A stretch of 64,000 bases of DNA from Proteus appendicitidis (GCF_030271835.1 NZ_CP127389.1:3074001-3138000), one strand, 5' to 3'. Shown: positions 9,960 to 18,326, counted from the stretch's first letter. Made by a program: numbers and translations. The notes: generated by a model not told the origin, from the sequence alone.

Positions 9960-10497
9960 ATCGCAAACATTTTTTTCTTCTATCCGCCGATTAACATTAC
10001 TATTTATAGTAACGTTTGCAATTGTAGGTTGTGGTCTAACACAAACCATTAGTGATGGTACGGTCTCTTTAACTAAATCTATTTTTTATAAACAAATAAA
10101 AATATTGCATTTGGATTTTACTGCAAGAGAAGCACTTAATACTGATGATAATGGTTCATCACTTTCCGTGATTGTTCGGGTATTTCAACTAAAATCAGCG
10201 GATACTTTTAATGATAGCGACTATCTCTCACTGTTTAATCAAAATGACGATATTTTAAAATCCTCTTTATTAGCGCAAAAAGATTTACGTATTCGTCCTG
10301 GTGAATCTATTGCTCTCGATATGCCAATGGAAAAAGAAACCGAATTTGTCGCCATTGCCACAATGTTTCATACACCAGATGAAGCCAAAAATAACTGGCG
10401 TATTGTTATTCCTAAAAACGAACTCGATCCTGATAAAGCGCGTAAAATTGTGCTTGCTGAAAATACACTGACATTACAACCTTTGGATAAAAAATAA
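9934..10497 (+). CDS. tssJ: TssJ-type T6SS outer-membrane lipoprotein (first copy)
   Basis: About 187 residues. The N-terminus has basic residues, a hydrophobic stretch (LTLLFIVTFA) and a lipobox ending IVGC at about residue 33, so signal peptidase II processing to a lipoprotein is expected. The following beta-rich domain with VIVRVFQLKSAD and the RIRPGESIALDM segment is typical of TssJ (SciN), which anchors TssM to the outer membrane. GTG 9931, ATG 9934 and ATG 9940 are all possible starts; none has a strong Shine-Dalgarno sequence, in keeping with coupling to tssG, which it overlaps by 26 bases. Confidence 0.86.
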   Translation: MNMAIINFKSQTFFSSIRRLTLLFIVTFAIVGCGLTQTISDGTVSLTKSIFYKQIKILHLDFTAREALNTDDNGSSLSVIVRVFQLKSADTFNDSDYLSLFNQNDDILKSSLLAQKDLRIRPGESIALDMPMEKETEFVAIATMFHTPDEAKNNWRIVIPKNELDPDKARKIVLAENTLTLQPLDKK

Positions 10498-10499
10498 CG

Positions 10500-10928
10500 A
10501 TGCCACAACCGTCTCTCTATGAAATGCTAACTGGTTATTTTTCAGGTGGATTACCTGTTGATTCTATATCAGAAGAAGATCAGGTTATTCTTTCTGTTAT
10601 GGATAATATTCGTCGAATATTAAATTCACGAGCAGGAACATTAAAACATCTACCGGATTATGGTTTACCTGATATGAGTAAAATAATTCAAGGGCTACCC
10701 GGAAGTTCACATAAAGTAATGGCTATATTATCAACAACATTACTAAAATATGAGCCTAGAATAAAATCCGTCACACTAGGTATATTACCTGAAAATAAAT
10801 TTGGAAAATTGCGTTATTCTTTAGATATTGAATTACATCAGCGTGGGCTTATACGTTATGGTACTGAATTCTTACCTGATGGACGAATATTTCTCCATCA
10901 TCTAAAAAAACAATTTCAGTTATATTAA
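10500..10928 (+). CDS. tssE: TssE-type T6SS baseplate protein, gp25-like (first copy)
   Basis: 142 residues with the gp25/lysozyme-like fold signature: SVMDNIRRILNSRAG (about residues 31-45), the HLPDYGLPD segment (about 51-59), KYEPRIKSV and the final beta strands. TssE is the small wedge protein that nucleates sheath polymerisation. It begins two bases after the tssJ stop. The intact NSRAG and YGLPD motifs and normal length suggest it is functional. Confidence 0.9.
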   Translation: MPQPSLYEMLTGYFSGGLPVDSISEEDQVILSVMDNIRRILNSRAGTLKHLPDYGLPDMSKIIQGLPGSSHKVMAILSTTLLKYEPRIKSVTLGILPENKFGKLRYSLDIELHQRGLIRYGTEFLPDGRIFLHHLKKQFQLY

Positions 10929-11011
10929 GCTTATCTTCCTCTATCTCAATTTCTATCTCCATTTAGATTTCTCTTTATAAAATTTAGACCTTAAATTAAC
11001 TTGAGGCTATT

Positions 11012-12397
11012 ATGAATTCTTACTTAGATTCACTTCCAGTTGGTGGTGATCCTCGTGTATTTAATCAATTTCTTAGTATTAAAGAAGAACTTGATAAACG
11101 CTTTCATCCAGCACGCCCTGACATTAATTGGCAATATGTTCATGAATTATGCATTTCTTTACTTAATCAAAATGGTGTCGATCTTCAAACAGCAGCTTGG
11201 TTTGTTTTGTGTCGCCAACATCAATCTGGGCTGGATGGTTTAAATGAAGGTCTTTACCTAATCCATAAAATATTGACCCAATATTGGCAAACATTATGGC
11301 CAGTGCAAACTCATACTCGTATCAATATTCTTTCATCCTTAAGCCAACAGCTAATCTCTGGTATTCGTGGAACTACTTTTGTTTATTCTGACTTATCAAT
11401 CCTTTATCAAATTGAAGAATTACTAAAGAGTATCAATCATCATCTTCAAATATTAGAAATTAAACATCTTGTTCAATTTGATTATCTAGAGAACTTAATT
11501 ATTGCTCAAGCTAGGCAGTTAGAGAATGCAGACACATTAGATAGCAATTTTAATTCTCTCGATTTATCCTCTACTATCAATAAAGAAAATGAGATCCTCC
11601 CTCAAATTATCGATACAACTTTATCTGCATCATCGACTCCCCTTAATACTAATGAAAGTATTACGTCACCAAAAACCTATATATCCTCCTCCATTTCATT
11701 ACACTCTCCCGTAAAAAAAACATATCGGCAGGAGCTATGGCGGGGTATTTTAATTGGCATACTAACTAGTAGTTTATTCTTTGTTATCCTATTTTATTTT
11801 TGGTTATCTGAATTAAAAAATAACAACCTGACAGATGCTTTCCCTTATATCCCAACCATTAATGCCCATGCTGGCTCTTTTATTGAACAACAAACTGCAA
11901 ATAGTAAAAATATCACAAAGACACTCAATGCTCCGCAGATAGGCGTGATCCAACAGCGTTTAAACGAACTTGCCTTGCTTTCTCCCACATGGGCGCAGAG
12001 TTATGGGCTAGAAGTAATCCGCTATTTGAACGAGCAATATGAAGATAATCCAGAACTTTTATCGTTTACACAGCTTTGGAAGAATAATCTAAAAATAAAT
12101 GCCACCACTGATGAACAACTTAATCAATGGTCTAAAGGTATGACTGAACTCGACAGGTTAAGCCAAAGATTAGATAGCTTTGATGGTAATCCTAAAAATT
12201 ACATTACAGGCTCCGAATTAAAATCTATCATCTTCAAAGCTCGTCAACATTTCAATCAAGCTAAACCTTTAGAAGAAGAGCTACGCTTACTTGAAAAACA
12301 ACCGACACGAAATGCAATTTCAGACTATGAGTATCAACAAATAGATAATCATTTTAAACAACTATTAAATCGATATTCGTTATTACAATCTAAATAA
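11012..12397 (+). CDS. VasL-type T6SS accessory protein with ImpA-like N-terminus and one membrane helix (first copy)
   Basis: A 461-residue protein. The N-terminal ~150 residues resemble the ImpA/VasL domain: INWQYVHELCISLL, GVDLQTAAWFVLCRQHQSGLDGLNEG and ILTQYWQTLWP. A Ser/Thr-rich linker follows, then one membrane helix (about residues 246-268), then a helical C-terminal domain. VasL proteins are related to TssA and have been linked to the T6SS sheath anchor (TagA-like role); I infer that role from family only. ATG at 11012 has a TTGAGG Shine-Dalgarno sequence. It has a homologue of the same layout at 48,474. Confidence 0.75.
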   Translation: MNSYLDSLPVGGDPRVFNQFLSIKEELDKRFHPARPDINWQYVHELCISLLNQNGVDLQTAAWFVLCRQHQSGLDGLNEGLYLIHKILTQYWQTLWPVQTHTRINILSSLSQQLISGIRGTTFVYSDLSILYQIEELLKSINHHLQILEIKHLVQFDYLENLIIAQARQLENADTLDSNFNSLDLSSTINKENEILPQIIDTTLSASSTPLNTNESITSPKTYISSSISLHSPVKKTYRQELWRGILIGILTSSLFFVILFYFWLSELKNNNLTDAFPYIPTINAHAGSFIEQQTANSKNITKTLNAPQIGVIQQRLNELALLSPTWAQSYGLEVIRYLNEQYEDNPELLSFTQLWKNNLKINATTDEQLNQWSKGMTELDRLSQRLDSFDGNPKNYITGSELKSIIFKARQHFNQAKPLEEELRLLEKQPTRNAISDYEYQQIDNHFKQLLNRYSLLQSK

Positions 12398-12406
12398 GGA
12401 AACAAT

Positions 12407-13045
12407 ATGTACGTTATAAGGAATTTAATACTTATTGTCATTGTTAGTTTATTAAATGGCTGCATTATGGGTTCACCTTATGGCGGACTTATCTTTGTTG
12501 GCCCAATAGATTTAATTAAAATAGCCTCAGAATCCAAAGATGAAAGAAAAACCCCATTTCAAAATACTCAATCAACCCCTGTCATTTATTATGATAATAT
12601 ACAAAGAACAGTAACAGTTGCAGATATTACATTAAATCAAGAAGATATATTTACATCTAAAAATAATATTGGCTCAATAGACTTTATATTTCCTGATGAA
12701 GATGAATACAAGATTATATTAGAGCTTAATTATCAAAATGATAAATATCAGGTACTAGAATCAAAAATAAATTTAGTTATGAACAATAAAGAAAATAAAT
12801 TACCATTAATTGATTATAGTAAAAGAGATATTCGCTATCCTGATTACAAATTATCCTATATTGGCCTTTATATTTTTAGCAAAAAAAATACTTTTAAACT
12901 AAAAATAACCCTTATTAACTCTCAATCAGAAACGAATCACAGCCAAAATGAAGATATAATACTTAAAAATGAACACTCAATATTGAAATCAAAAATAATA
13001 ATAGATGAAAAAGATTATAAAATTGACAAAACCACCTATTATTAA
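12407..13045 (+). CDS. Putative lipoprotein at the end of the first T6SS cluster
   Basis: 212 residues. A hydrophobic signal (LILIVIVSLL) ends in a lipobox LNGC, with Cys at about residue 19, so it is probably a lipoprotein. The rest is Lys/Asn/Ile-rich and beta-strand-like, with no motif I recognise. It lies 9 bases after the VasL-type gene with an AAGGAAAC ribosome site, so it is the last gene of this operon. It could be an immunity protein or an accessory outer-membrane factor. The strong AT bias fits horizontally acquired cargo. Confidence 0.6.
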   Translation: MYVIRNLILIVIVSLLNGCIMGSPYGGLIFVGPIDLIKIASESKDERKTPFQNTQSTPVIYYDNIQRTVTVADITLNQEDIFTSKNNIGSIDFIFPDEDEYKIILELNYQNDKYQVLESKINLVMNNKENKLPLIDYSKRDIRYPDYKLSYIGLYIFSKKNTFKLKITLINSQSETNHSQNEDIILKNEHSILKSKIIIDEKDYKIDKTTYY

Positions 13046-13447
13046 TTTAAAAATCAAAAATATCATAATCACACTGTTTTTATAATGATAGCAATATCCA
13101 TTAAAAAGTAACCAATTATTACAAAATAGTCTTTAAATTAAAAATCGAGAAAGTAAATAATAATGAAATAACGCTATCAAACCATATAGTTATAACATAA
13201 TTAAATCATCATATAATGACAAAAAAGGAATGACTCTCATTATATTCAAGAAAATACAAGTAAATTCACGTATATTTAATTACTAAAACAAAAAATCAAT
13301 TAATAAGATTTATCTTTATTAAAATTACGTATTAATAAAAAACACCTTATTTACATTCTGTTTCAATTACCAACACTAATAAATATTAATTTTTAATAAA
13401 CTATTTGTAATAAGTTTTGTTAGTTATTTATATTTTAAGGTATTTAA
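13046..13447 (+). other. AT-rich intergenic region without a gene
   Basis: About 400 bases of very AT-rich sequence with no open frame of useful length on either strand. A weak TTTTTATAATGATA-type element follows the preceding stop. A TTTAAGG ribosome site at the right end (about 13,433-13,440) serves the ankyrin gene. No clear intrinsic terminator or operator was seen. Confidence 0.5.
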
Positions 13448-14185
13448 ATGAATATAAAAATGTTTGTTATTTCATTAGCATTAATTTCTTTTAGCGCACA
13501 AGCATTGATCATTAATGAAAATAATCCGCCCGAATATCAATCTTTTAAATCAAATTATTCTGATATGATTGAATTGGCTAATAAATCACGTTTACCACAT
13601 CGGATATTCTATACTTCACCAAGTACAGGTGAAAATGCACTATGGTTTGATGCGGTTAAACATGGTGATTTAAATGAAGTCAAAAAGATGCTTGCCGATG
13701 GTCAAAATATTGAAGCGAAAGACACGGGAAGCTTAGAACAAACCGCGCTGGGATGGGCTGCGTTTATTGGTGACGAAGAAATGGTTGATTATCTCATTTC
13801 GCAAGGCGCAAGCCTTTGGGCTACGGATAAAGGCGATGTTTATAATGTTTTTAAATCAGCAGTATTAGGAAATAACGTCAATGTAGTAAAAAAAATTCAC
13901 GACCTAATGAGAAGTGATATTGAACTCAATAACCAAAGAGTAGAAAGCGATGGTGAAACATTTATAATGATTGCAGCCAGTAATAATCGCCTTGAGACAG
14001 TAAAGTACCTTATTTCTAAAGGTGCTGATGTTAACCTTGTTACAACAACGCAAGATAAATCATTGTTTTCTTATAACCACAGCGCGTTAAGTTATGCTTG
14101 CCAAAATAATCTTAAAGAGATGCAGAAACTATTGATTAGAAACGGCGCTATAAATCATATAACAGGTACAACTCGCTGCCATTAA
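13448..14185 (+). CDS. Secreted or periplasmic ankyrin-repeat protein
   Basis: 245 residues. A classic signal peptide is present (MNIK, a hydrophobic run, then SAQA at about residues 16-19 as the likely cleavage site). From about residue 65 there are ankyrin repeats: ALWFDAVKHGDLNEVKKMLADG, then a TALGWAAFIGDEEMVDYLISQGA unit, a degenerate unit, TFIMIAASNNRLETVKYLISKGADVN, and a last ALSYACQNNLKEMQKLLIRNGA. Ankyrin repeats bind partner proteins. The product may act in the periplasm; a role as a T6SS immunity or accessory protein is possible but rests only on neighbourhood. It is a single-gene unit followed by a strong terminator. Confidence 0.8.
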   Translation: MNIKMFVISLALISFSAQALIINENNPPEYQSFKSNYSDMIELANKSRLPHRIFYTSPSTGENALWFDAVKHGDLNEVKKMLADGQNIEAKDTGSLEQTALGWAAFIGDEEMVDYLISQGASLWATDKGDVYNVFKSAVLGNNVNVVKKIHDLMRSDIELNNQRVESDGETFIMIAASNNRLETVKYLISKGADVNLVTTTQDKSLFSYNHSALSYACQNNLKEMQKLLIRNGAINHITGTTRCH

Positions 14186-14188
14186 ATA

Positions 14189-14223
14189 CACAAAAGCCAT
14201 CCTATAATAAGATGGCTTTTGTG
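14189..14223 (+). terminator. Rho-independent terminator after the ankyrin gene
   Basis: A perfect 13-bp inverted repeat (14189-14201 and 14211-14223, arms containing AAAAGCCATC and GATGGCTTTT) around a 9-base AT loop begins three bases after the stop codon. The TTTT tract lies in the right arm. Confidence 0.85.
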
Positions 14224-14226
14224 CTA

Positions 14227-14265
14227 TTAGTTATTGAGATTAATTATTGAGATTAGTTATTGAGT
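14227..14265. repeat. Three tandem 13-bp repeats
   Basis: Units at 14227-14239, 14240-14252 and 14253-14265 follow the pattern TTA[G/A]TTATTGAG[A/T]. They lie between the ankyrin terminator and the convergent XRE gene. No coding role; function unknown. Confidence 0.75.
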
Positions 14266-14354
14266 TTTGAGAAATAGAATTTTAATTAAAAAAACTAAAA
14301 GATGACTCAATATATTTATCAGAACTCAATATCAACAAATAAAATACCAATTTT

Positions 14355-14648
14355 TTAAACAACTTTCTTCTTTCTAAATATAACTATTTCACTTGGTTGA
14401 GTTATCGACTGCTTATCCTCAAAAACCATAAAATCTGTTTTTTTAGCCTCTAAGATAAGACTTTGAGGTGTAACACCAAGTATATAAGAAATAATAATCA
14501 ATTGTTCTACTGTTATTTTTAAATATCCACTCTCTAATTGAGAATAATGTAGCATACTTATCCCCAATCTTTCAGACATTTCATTTTCTGTTATTCTCAA
14601 TTGTCTTCTTATCATTTTTATTATATTCCCAACTTTGGTGTTAATCAT
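14355..14648 (-). CDS. MrpJ-like XRE-family transcriptional regulator (left copy)
   Basis: 97 residues with an XRE helix-turn-helix at about residues 7-61: IIKMIRRQLRITENEMSERLGISMLHYSQLESG, then LKITVEQLIIISYILGVTPQSL. This size, a short N-terminus, one Cro/CI-type domain and a short basic C-terminal tail match the MrpJ family that Proteus encodes in many paralogues, often with fimbrial operons. In P. mirabilis MrpJ controls motility, fimbriae and T6SS genes (established for MrpJ itself, not this paralogue). A relative lies at 52,897 on the far side of the T6SS region. A start GAAGGAGAA Shine-Dalgarno sequence is present upstream on the minus strand. Confidence 0.82.
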   Translation of the reverse strand: MINTKVGNIIKMIRRQLRITENEMSERLGISMLHYSQLESGYLKITVEQLIIISYILGVTPQSLILEAKKTDFMVFEDKQSITQPSEIVIFRKKKVV

Positions 14649-15290
14649 CCCTTATTCTCCTTCTTTTATTAGATGATTACATCGATAAAACACCGAATTA
14701 TAGTTTATAAACTATCAAACCATAAACTGAAAATACTTAACTATTAGTGGTTGAATAACCGTAATATTACTTATTCTCACTAATTCTGTTAATAAGGTTA
14801 TTCCGATATTTTAAATTTAAAATAATTTACATTTCTATATGTTATTTTAATAATCATCAGATTTTGAGTAACAATACAGTATTAAAAATCAAATAAGCAA
14901 TCAATAAATATCAACAAGTTAGATGATTTTTAGTTATGATTTTAAAGAAGAAGAGAAAATTATTTCAAATAAACCACACATGAATAAAATCAATAAATTT
15001 ATTGGTGAATATATTTATCGCTAATATATAAAAAATAAATATTATAAAAATATATCTTAGTTATTATTTTGCATCACCAACAATGAGATTAGAACCCAAT
15101 ATATTAATAATGGAATCTACTTAAATAAAAATAATAACTAATTTTATTTTTATTAACTTACATTTTATTTAGAATAAAGTAATAATTAATTATTTGAAAA
15201 ATTCACTTATAAAAAATAATCTTAAATTAAAAATTAAATATTATTTTAAATTAGTTAAAAACTAACACGTTTAGTCATGATAAAGAACAT
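14649..15290. other. AT-rich intergenic region without a gene
   Basis: About 640 bases, extremely AT-rich, with no open frame that looks coding. It carries the upstream region of the minus-strand XRE gene at its left end and runs up to the lad terminator at its right end. An ACTATCAAACCATAAACT-type imperfect repeat near 14,705-14,730 lies where the XRE gene's promoter would be. Nothing else recognisable. Confidence 0.5.
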
Positions 15291-15292
15291 AC

Positions 15293-15319
15293 AAAAAAGC
15301 CCTCAAATTGAGGGCTTTT
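15293..15319 (-). terminator. Rho-independent terminator of lad
   Basis: GC-rich hairpin GCCCTC / GAGGGC with a 5-base loop, flanked by A6 on one side and T4 on the other, so it can terminate in both directions. It lies about 40 bases beyond the lad stop codon on the minus strand. Confidence 0.85.
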
Positions 15320-15321
15320 AA

Positions 15322-15380
15322 ACTATATGGATTAAAATCTATAAAAACTAAATGGATTAGAATCTGTAAAGGCTAAATGG
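15322..15380. repeat. 25-bp imperfect tandem duplication of the lad 3' end
   Basis: The unit at 15356-15380, which contains the last codons and stop of lad, is repeated at 15331-15355 with a few transitions, and a third partial unit lies at 15322-15330. The extra copy, read in the lad frame, would encode PFSFYRF-stop against the genuine PFSLYRF-stop. Confidence 0.8.
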
Positions 15381-16772
15381 TTTTGGATCTAAAACAGGTT
15401 TTTTGCCAAGTAATAAATCAGCCGTTAATTCTGCTGATACTGGGCTTTCTGTCATACCCCAACCTGTTGCAGTATTAATGACTAAGCCTGGATACTCTTT
15501 AACTTCTGAGATAATTGGGTTCTCATCTGGTGCGATAGCCATTGCACCACTCCATTGATCAATTAATTTCGATTCTTTAAAGGCTGGGAATTCTGCTTTT
15601 AATTTTTCTAATGAAGCATTTAACTCAGGTAAATCTGGTAATGCAGTCATATTTCTAAATTGCTCAAACGGAGAAACTTCATCTAAGTTCCAATGCGTTG
15701 ATTGCATAAATGAATTGATTAACTGCTCATTTAAAGAAATATGCACAGGGAAATCAGGTAATGCTAATAATGGCAGATATTTATAGCCATAAGTGAAAGA
15801 TTCTTTCACTACTGGAGCTACAATAACGCGAGGAGAAGTTGCATAAGTACCATCAGCTTGTTCACGGAAGAAAATACCACCCGGTAAAGCAACGTTGCCA
15901 CCTGGTGCTGCTGGTGAACCACTGATTAACTGTTGAGACTGGTATGCAGGCAGTGTTGGAACATCAACATTCAGATTTTGCATAAATAGGCGTGACCAAA
16001 CACCACCAGCAACAACAACTTGAGAAGTTTTGATTGCACCTTTCTCTGTTACAACGTCAGAAATTACACCAGCTTGTGTTTCTAAGCCACGAGCCGCACA
16101 TTGAGTGTAAATTCTAACGCCCATTTTTTTAGCGTATTCAGCCATAACGAAGGTTGCAACTTCTGGATCGAAGCTACCGGAATCTTCTTCAAAGCCAGCA
16201 ATTTTCCAATCAGTTGTCGCGCCACGAAGACGTTGATTTAATTCAGCACCTTCAATAATTCTAGTTTTAAATGGAATATCAGAGCCGACATTCTTACTTC
16301 TTTCGTCAATCCATTTTCTTACGTTAACTAAATCTTCTTCATCAAGAGGAACTTCAACACGGCCTTGTGTACGATAAGTAGTATCAATGCCTACTTTAGC
16401 ATTCATTTCACGCCAGCGATGTTTGCCTAAATGGTGTAATAAGAATGTTTCATCCGGCATTTTATAGCTAATTGCTTGGCCGTAGAATCTTGAAGATTGC
16501 TCACCTGCGATATTGCCCTTCTCAACAATCACAACAGATAAACCGCGTTCTACAAGGTTAATAGCTGTCATAATACCAAGAATACCAGCACCGATAACAA
16601 CAACATCAGCTTGTTTTGGTAAAGCACCTTCAGTGCCTTCAACAAAGCCATGTCTTGGCGTACCCGGGACAAAACGCCCTTCGCGAGTTAACATTGGTGT
16701 CAAAATACCCGCACCAGCAGCGACAGCCACCACACTTCCACCAATGATAAATTTTCTTCTAGATATCGCCAT
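15357..16772 (-). CDS. lad: Membrane-bound L-amino acid deaminase (FAD-dependent)
   Basis: 471 residues. It oxidatively deaminates L-amino acids to 2-oxo acids and ammonia, passing electrons from FAD to the respiratory chain without releasing peroxide; it gives Proteus its phenylalanine deaminase reaction. The N-terminus is MAISRRKFIIGG, a twin-arginine-like motif plus one hydrophobic helix that anchors the enzyme. The FAD-binding motif GAGILG is at residues 61-66 with Glu84 at the end of the second beta strand. The C-terminal WSGAMAIAPDENPII and ATGWGMTESPVSAE segments are typical of the DAO fold. An upstream ATG at 16,820 is in frame, but the ATG at 16,772 has the AAAAGGAACG ribosome site and the family N-terminus. 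It stands alone with its own promoter region and terminator. Proteus carries two types of this enzyme; residues look closest to the broad-range type, from memory. Confidence 0.93.
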   Translation of the reverse strand: MAISRRKFIIGGSVVAVAAGAGILTPMLTREGRFVPGTPRHGFVEGTEGALPKQADVVVIGAGILGIMTAINLVERGLSVVIVEKGNIAGEQSSRFYGQAISYKMPDETFLLHHLGKHRWREMNAKVGIDTTYRTQGRVEVPLDEEDLVNVRKWIDERSKNVGSDIPFKTRIIEGAELNQRLRGATTDWKIAGFEEDSGSFDPEVATFVMAEYAKKMGVRIYTQCAARGLETQAGVISDVVTEKGAIKTSQVVVAGGVWSRLFMQNLNVDVPTLPAYQSQQLISGSPAAPGGNVALPGGIFFREQADGTYATSPRVIVAPVVKESFTYGYKYLPLLALPDFPVHISLNEQLINSFMQSTHWNLDEVSPFEQFRNMTALPDLPELNASLEKLKAEFPAFKESKLIDQWSGAMAIAPDENPIISEVKEYPGLVINTATGWGMTESPVSAELTADLLLGKKPVLDPKPFSLYRF

Positions 16773-16823
16773 TTTACACGTTCCTTTTACACAATGAATT
16801 ATTAGCATTAAAACAATCACCCT

Positions 16824-16866
16824 ATCTTATTTCATTTGTAAAGTATTAGTAAAGTATTTGTAAATC
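16824..16866 (-). promoter_or_regulatory. Candidate lad promoter with three 11-bp direct repeats
   Basis: Units ATTTGTAAAGT (16834-16844), ATTAGTAAAGT (16845-16855) and ATTTGTAAATC (16856-16866) recur exactly once per DNA turn upstream of lad. On the minus strand a TTTACT-like -35 box inside them, 18 bases from TAAGAT (16824-16829), could be the promoter. The repeats could be a regulator site; which regulator is unknown. Confidence 0.45.
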
Positions 16867-17209
16867 TTTTCGTCTGTTTTTTTCTTAAAAATCCGTACTA
16901 TTTAATTTACTTATGCAAAGAAGGGGATTAATCATCATTTTGTTTTTTATCGATTATTTAAGCGCATTAAGTAAAACGAAATGATATTCAGCTAGTTTTT
17001 TTCTTGGTTTCTTCGTCGAAATATAAAATTTTTCACTATTAAAGATCTACGGCCTATTTGTTAAGTCTGGGCTTATGACACATTCAAATTGCAAATAGAT
17101 AAGCTAGATCAAATAAATTGATTAACAAATAATCCACAAGATAACTAATGTTATTAAGACAATAAATTGAGCATATTGAGCATATTGAGCATATAAAGAG
17201 GAGATAACG
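16867..17209. other. Intergenic region between lad and the small ORF
   Basis: About 340 bases with no convincing gene. The right end holds three perfect 9-bp repeats (reported separately). It is less AT-extreme than the 14.7-15.2 kb gap. No integrase, tRNA or IS end was seen. Confidence 0.5.
17166..17192. repeat. Three perfect tandem 9-bp repeats (ATTGAGCAT)
   Basis: ATTGAGCAT occurs three times without a break at 17166-17174, 17175-17183 and 17184-17192, 17 bases before the start of a small open frame. The unit length is a multiple of three, and slippage could alter spacing between a promoter and that frame. Confidence 0.85.
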
Positions 17210-17317
17210 ATGAGAAATATAACAATGGATTGGTTATTTGATGTTGATTCAGAGGAAAATAAGGTGATAGTTAAAATGGTCACACTTAAGATTATATTTA
17301 TCTCTATATATAACTAA
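17210..17317 (+). CDS. Small 35-residue open frame with a strong ribosome site
   Basis: ATG at 17210 preceded by AGAGGAGATAACG, one of the better Shine-Dalgarno sequences in the region, followed by 35 codons and TAA. The N-terminal half is acidic (DWLFDVDSEEN), the C-terminal half hydrophobic (TLKIIFISIY). It could be a real small protein, a leader, or the 5' remnant of a lost gene. No family recognised. Confidence 0.35.
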   Translation: MRNITMDWLFDVDSEENKVIVKMVTLKIIFISIYN

Positions 17318-17764
17318 ATTTCAAGTGTTCATTTTTAAATCAATATTAAAATAAATCTTTTTTTGATTATTTCTATAAAAACAATAGCGTTTTTCCCTTA
17401 TAAATCAACACTGTTACAATTTGAAACAAAATACACATTTTGTTACATATTAAAAATCTATGTACATTAGAACAGACTGGCTTTAGCGAGATTTCGGACA
17501 TTTACGAAAGTGAATAATGTACGGAAATACACTTATAATGAGATACGAAAGCAGTAAATAACGCGTGAACAATTATTTTACGCGAAGTCACTTATCCTAC
17601 GAGGATACAACGCCTTTTCTCTCCGCCCCTTCCTTTACTTCCTTTCAAAATTACTTAAGCTACTCTTATCAAATCGCAGTGCGCACTGGCTGATTTTTAT
17701 CGAAAGGACTTCAACAAAATGATTTGTTGAAAAACGATTATTCACTGTAAATTAAGGACTTGCC
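17318..17764. promoter_or_regulatory. Upstream region of hcp, with a palindrome
   Basis: About 450 bases without a gene. A perfect 8-bp inverted repeat AACAAAAT-ACAC-ATTTTGTT lies at 17425-17444, and TGTTACA occurs twice, at 17412-17418 and 17441-17447, overlapping it. This is an operator-like arrangement about 320 bases before hcp. No -24/-12 sigma-54 promoter was found. AAGGAC at 17754-17759 is the hcp ribosome site. The long untranslated stretch suggests a long 5' leader or distal control. Confidence 0.4.
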
Positions 17765-18283
17765 ATGCCAACTCCATGCTATATCTCTATCGAAGGGAAA
17801 ACTCAAGGCAACATCACTGCGGGCGCATTTACCGCAGAATCCGTCGGTAATATTTATGTTCAAGGCCACGAAGATGAAATGCTGGTGCAAGCATTTTCTC
17901 ACGTAGTGACAGTACCGACTGATCCACAATCCGGTCAGCCTTCTGGTCAACGCGCCCATAAACCATTCCGTTTTACCGTGGCGTTAAACAAAGCGGTTCC
18001 TCTGCTATATAACGCCTTAGCTTCTGGCGAAATGCTGCCGAAAACCACGTTAAAATGGTATCGCACTTCGGTTGAAGGGAAACAAGAGCATTTCTTCACC
18101 ACCACATTAACCGATGCGACTATCGTCAACATCGATTGCCAAATGCCTCACTGTCAAGATCCAGCAAAATCAGACTTCACACAGTTAATCGAAGTCTCCC
18201 TTTCTTATCGCAAAATTGATTGGGAACACACAGTTGCAGGCACTTCAGGCTCTGACGACTGGCGTGCGCCTCTCGAAGGTTAA
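17765..18283 (+). CDS. hcp: Hcp, T6SS inner-tube protein
   Basis: 172 residues of the Hcp family: MPTPCYISIEGKTQGNITAG at the N-terminus, then a VGNIYVQGHEDEMLVQAFSH segment and the PFRFTVALNKAVPLLYNAL helix region, and the C-terminal EVSLSYRKIDWEH strand. Hcp hexamers stack into the tube pushed out by the sheath. Length and motifs are normal, and codon use is enriched for GC-ending codons, as for highly expressed genes. It heads a unit with vgrG but is separated from it by a strong hairpin. It resembles the Hcp (IdsA) that heads Proteus payload operons; the two T6SS machines in the window have no other hcp here. Confidence 0.93.
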   Translation: MPTPCYISIEGKTQGNITAGAFTAESVGNIYVQGHEDEMLVQAFSHVVTVPTDPQSGQPSGQRAHKPFRFTVALNKAVPLLYNALASGEMLPKTTLKWYRTSVEGKQEHFFTTTLTDATIVNIDCQMPHCQDPAKSDFTQLIEVSLSYRKIDWEHTVAGTSGSDDWRAPLEG

Positions 18284-18293
18284 TCCTTCTTTT

Positions 18294-18326
18294 CACCTAC
18301 ACACCTTGGTGTGTAGGTGTTTCTTT
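18294..18326 (+). terminator. Hairpin terminator/attenuator between hcp and vgrG
   Basis: A perfect 12-bp inverted repeat (18294-18305 and 18308-18319), which would fold as an 11-bp stem with a CUUG tetraloop, is followed by TTTCTTT. It starts 10 bases after the hcp stop. It would let hcp be transcribed in excess of vgrG and the effector genes. Confidence 0.85.

Noticed and set aside
15357..16820. Longer lad start at 16,820 (487 residues)
   Set aside because: The extra 16 residues precede the twin-arginine-like N-terminus, and the ribosome site fits the ATG at 16,772.
17461..17764. Possible sigma-54 promoter before hcp
   Set aside because: TGGC elements are present, but no GG and GC pair at the required 10-base spacing with the flanking consensus.
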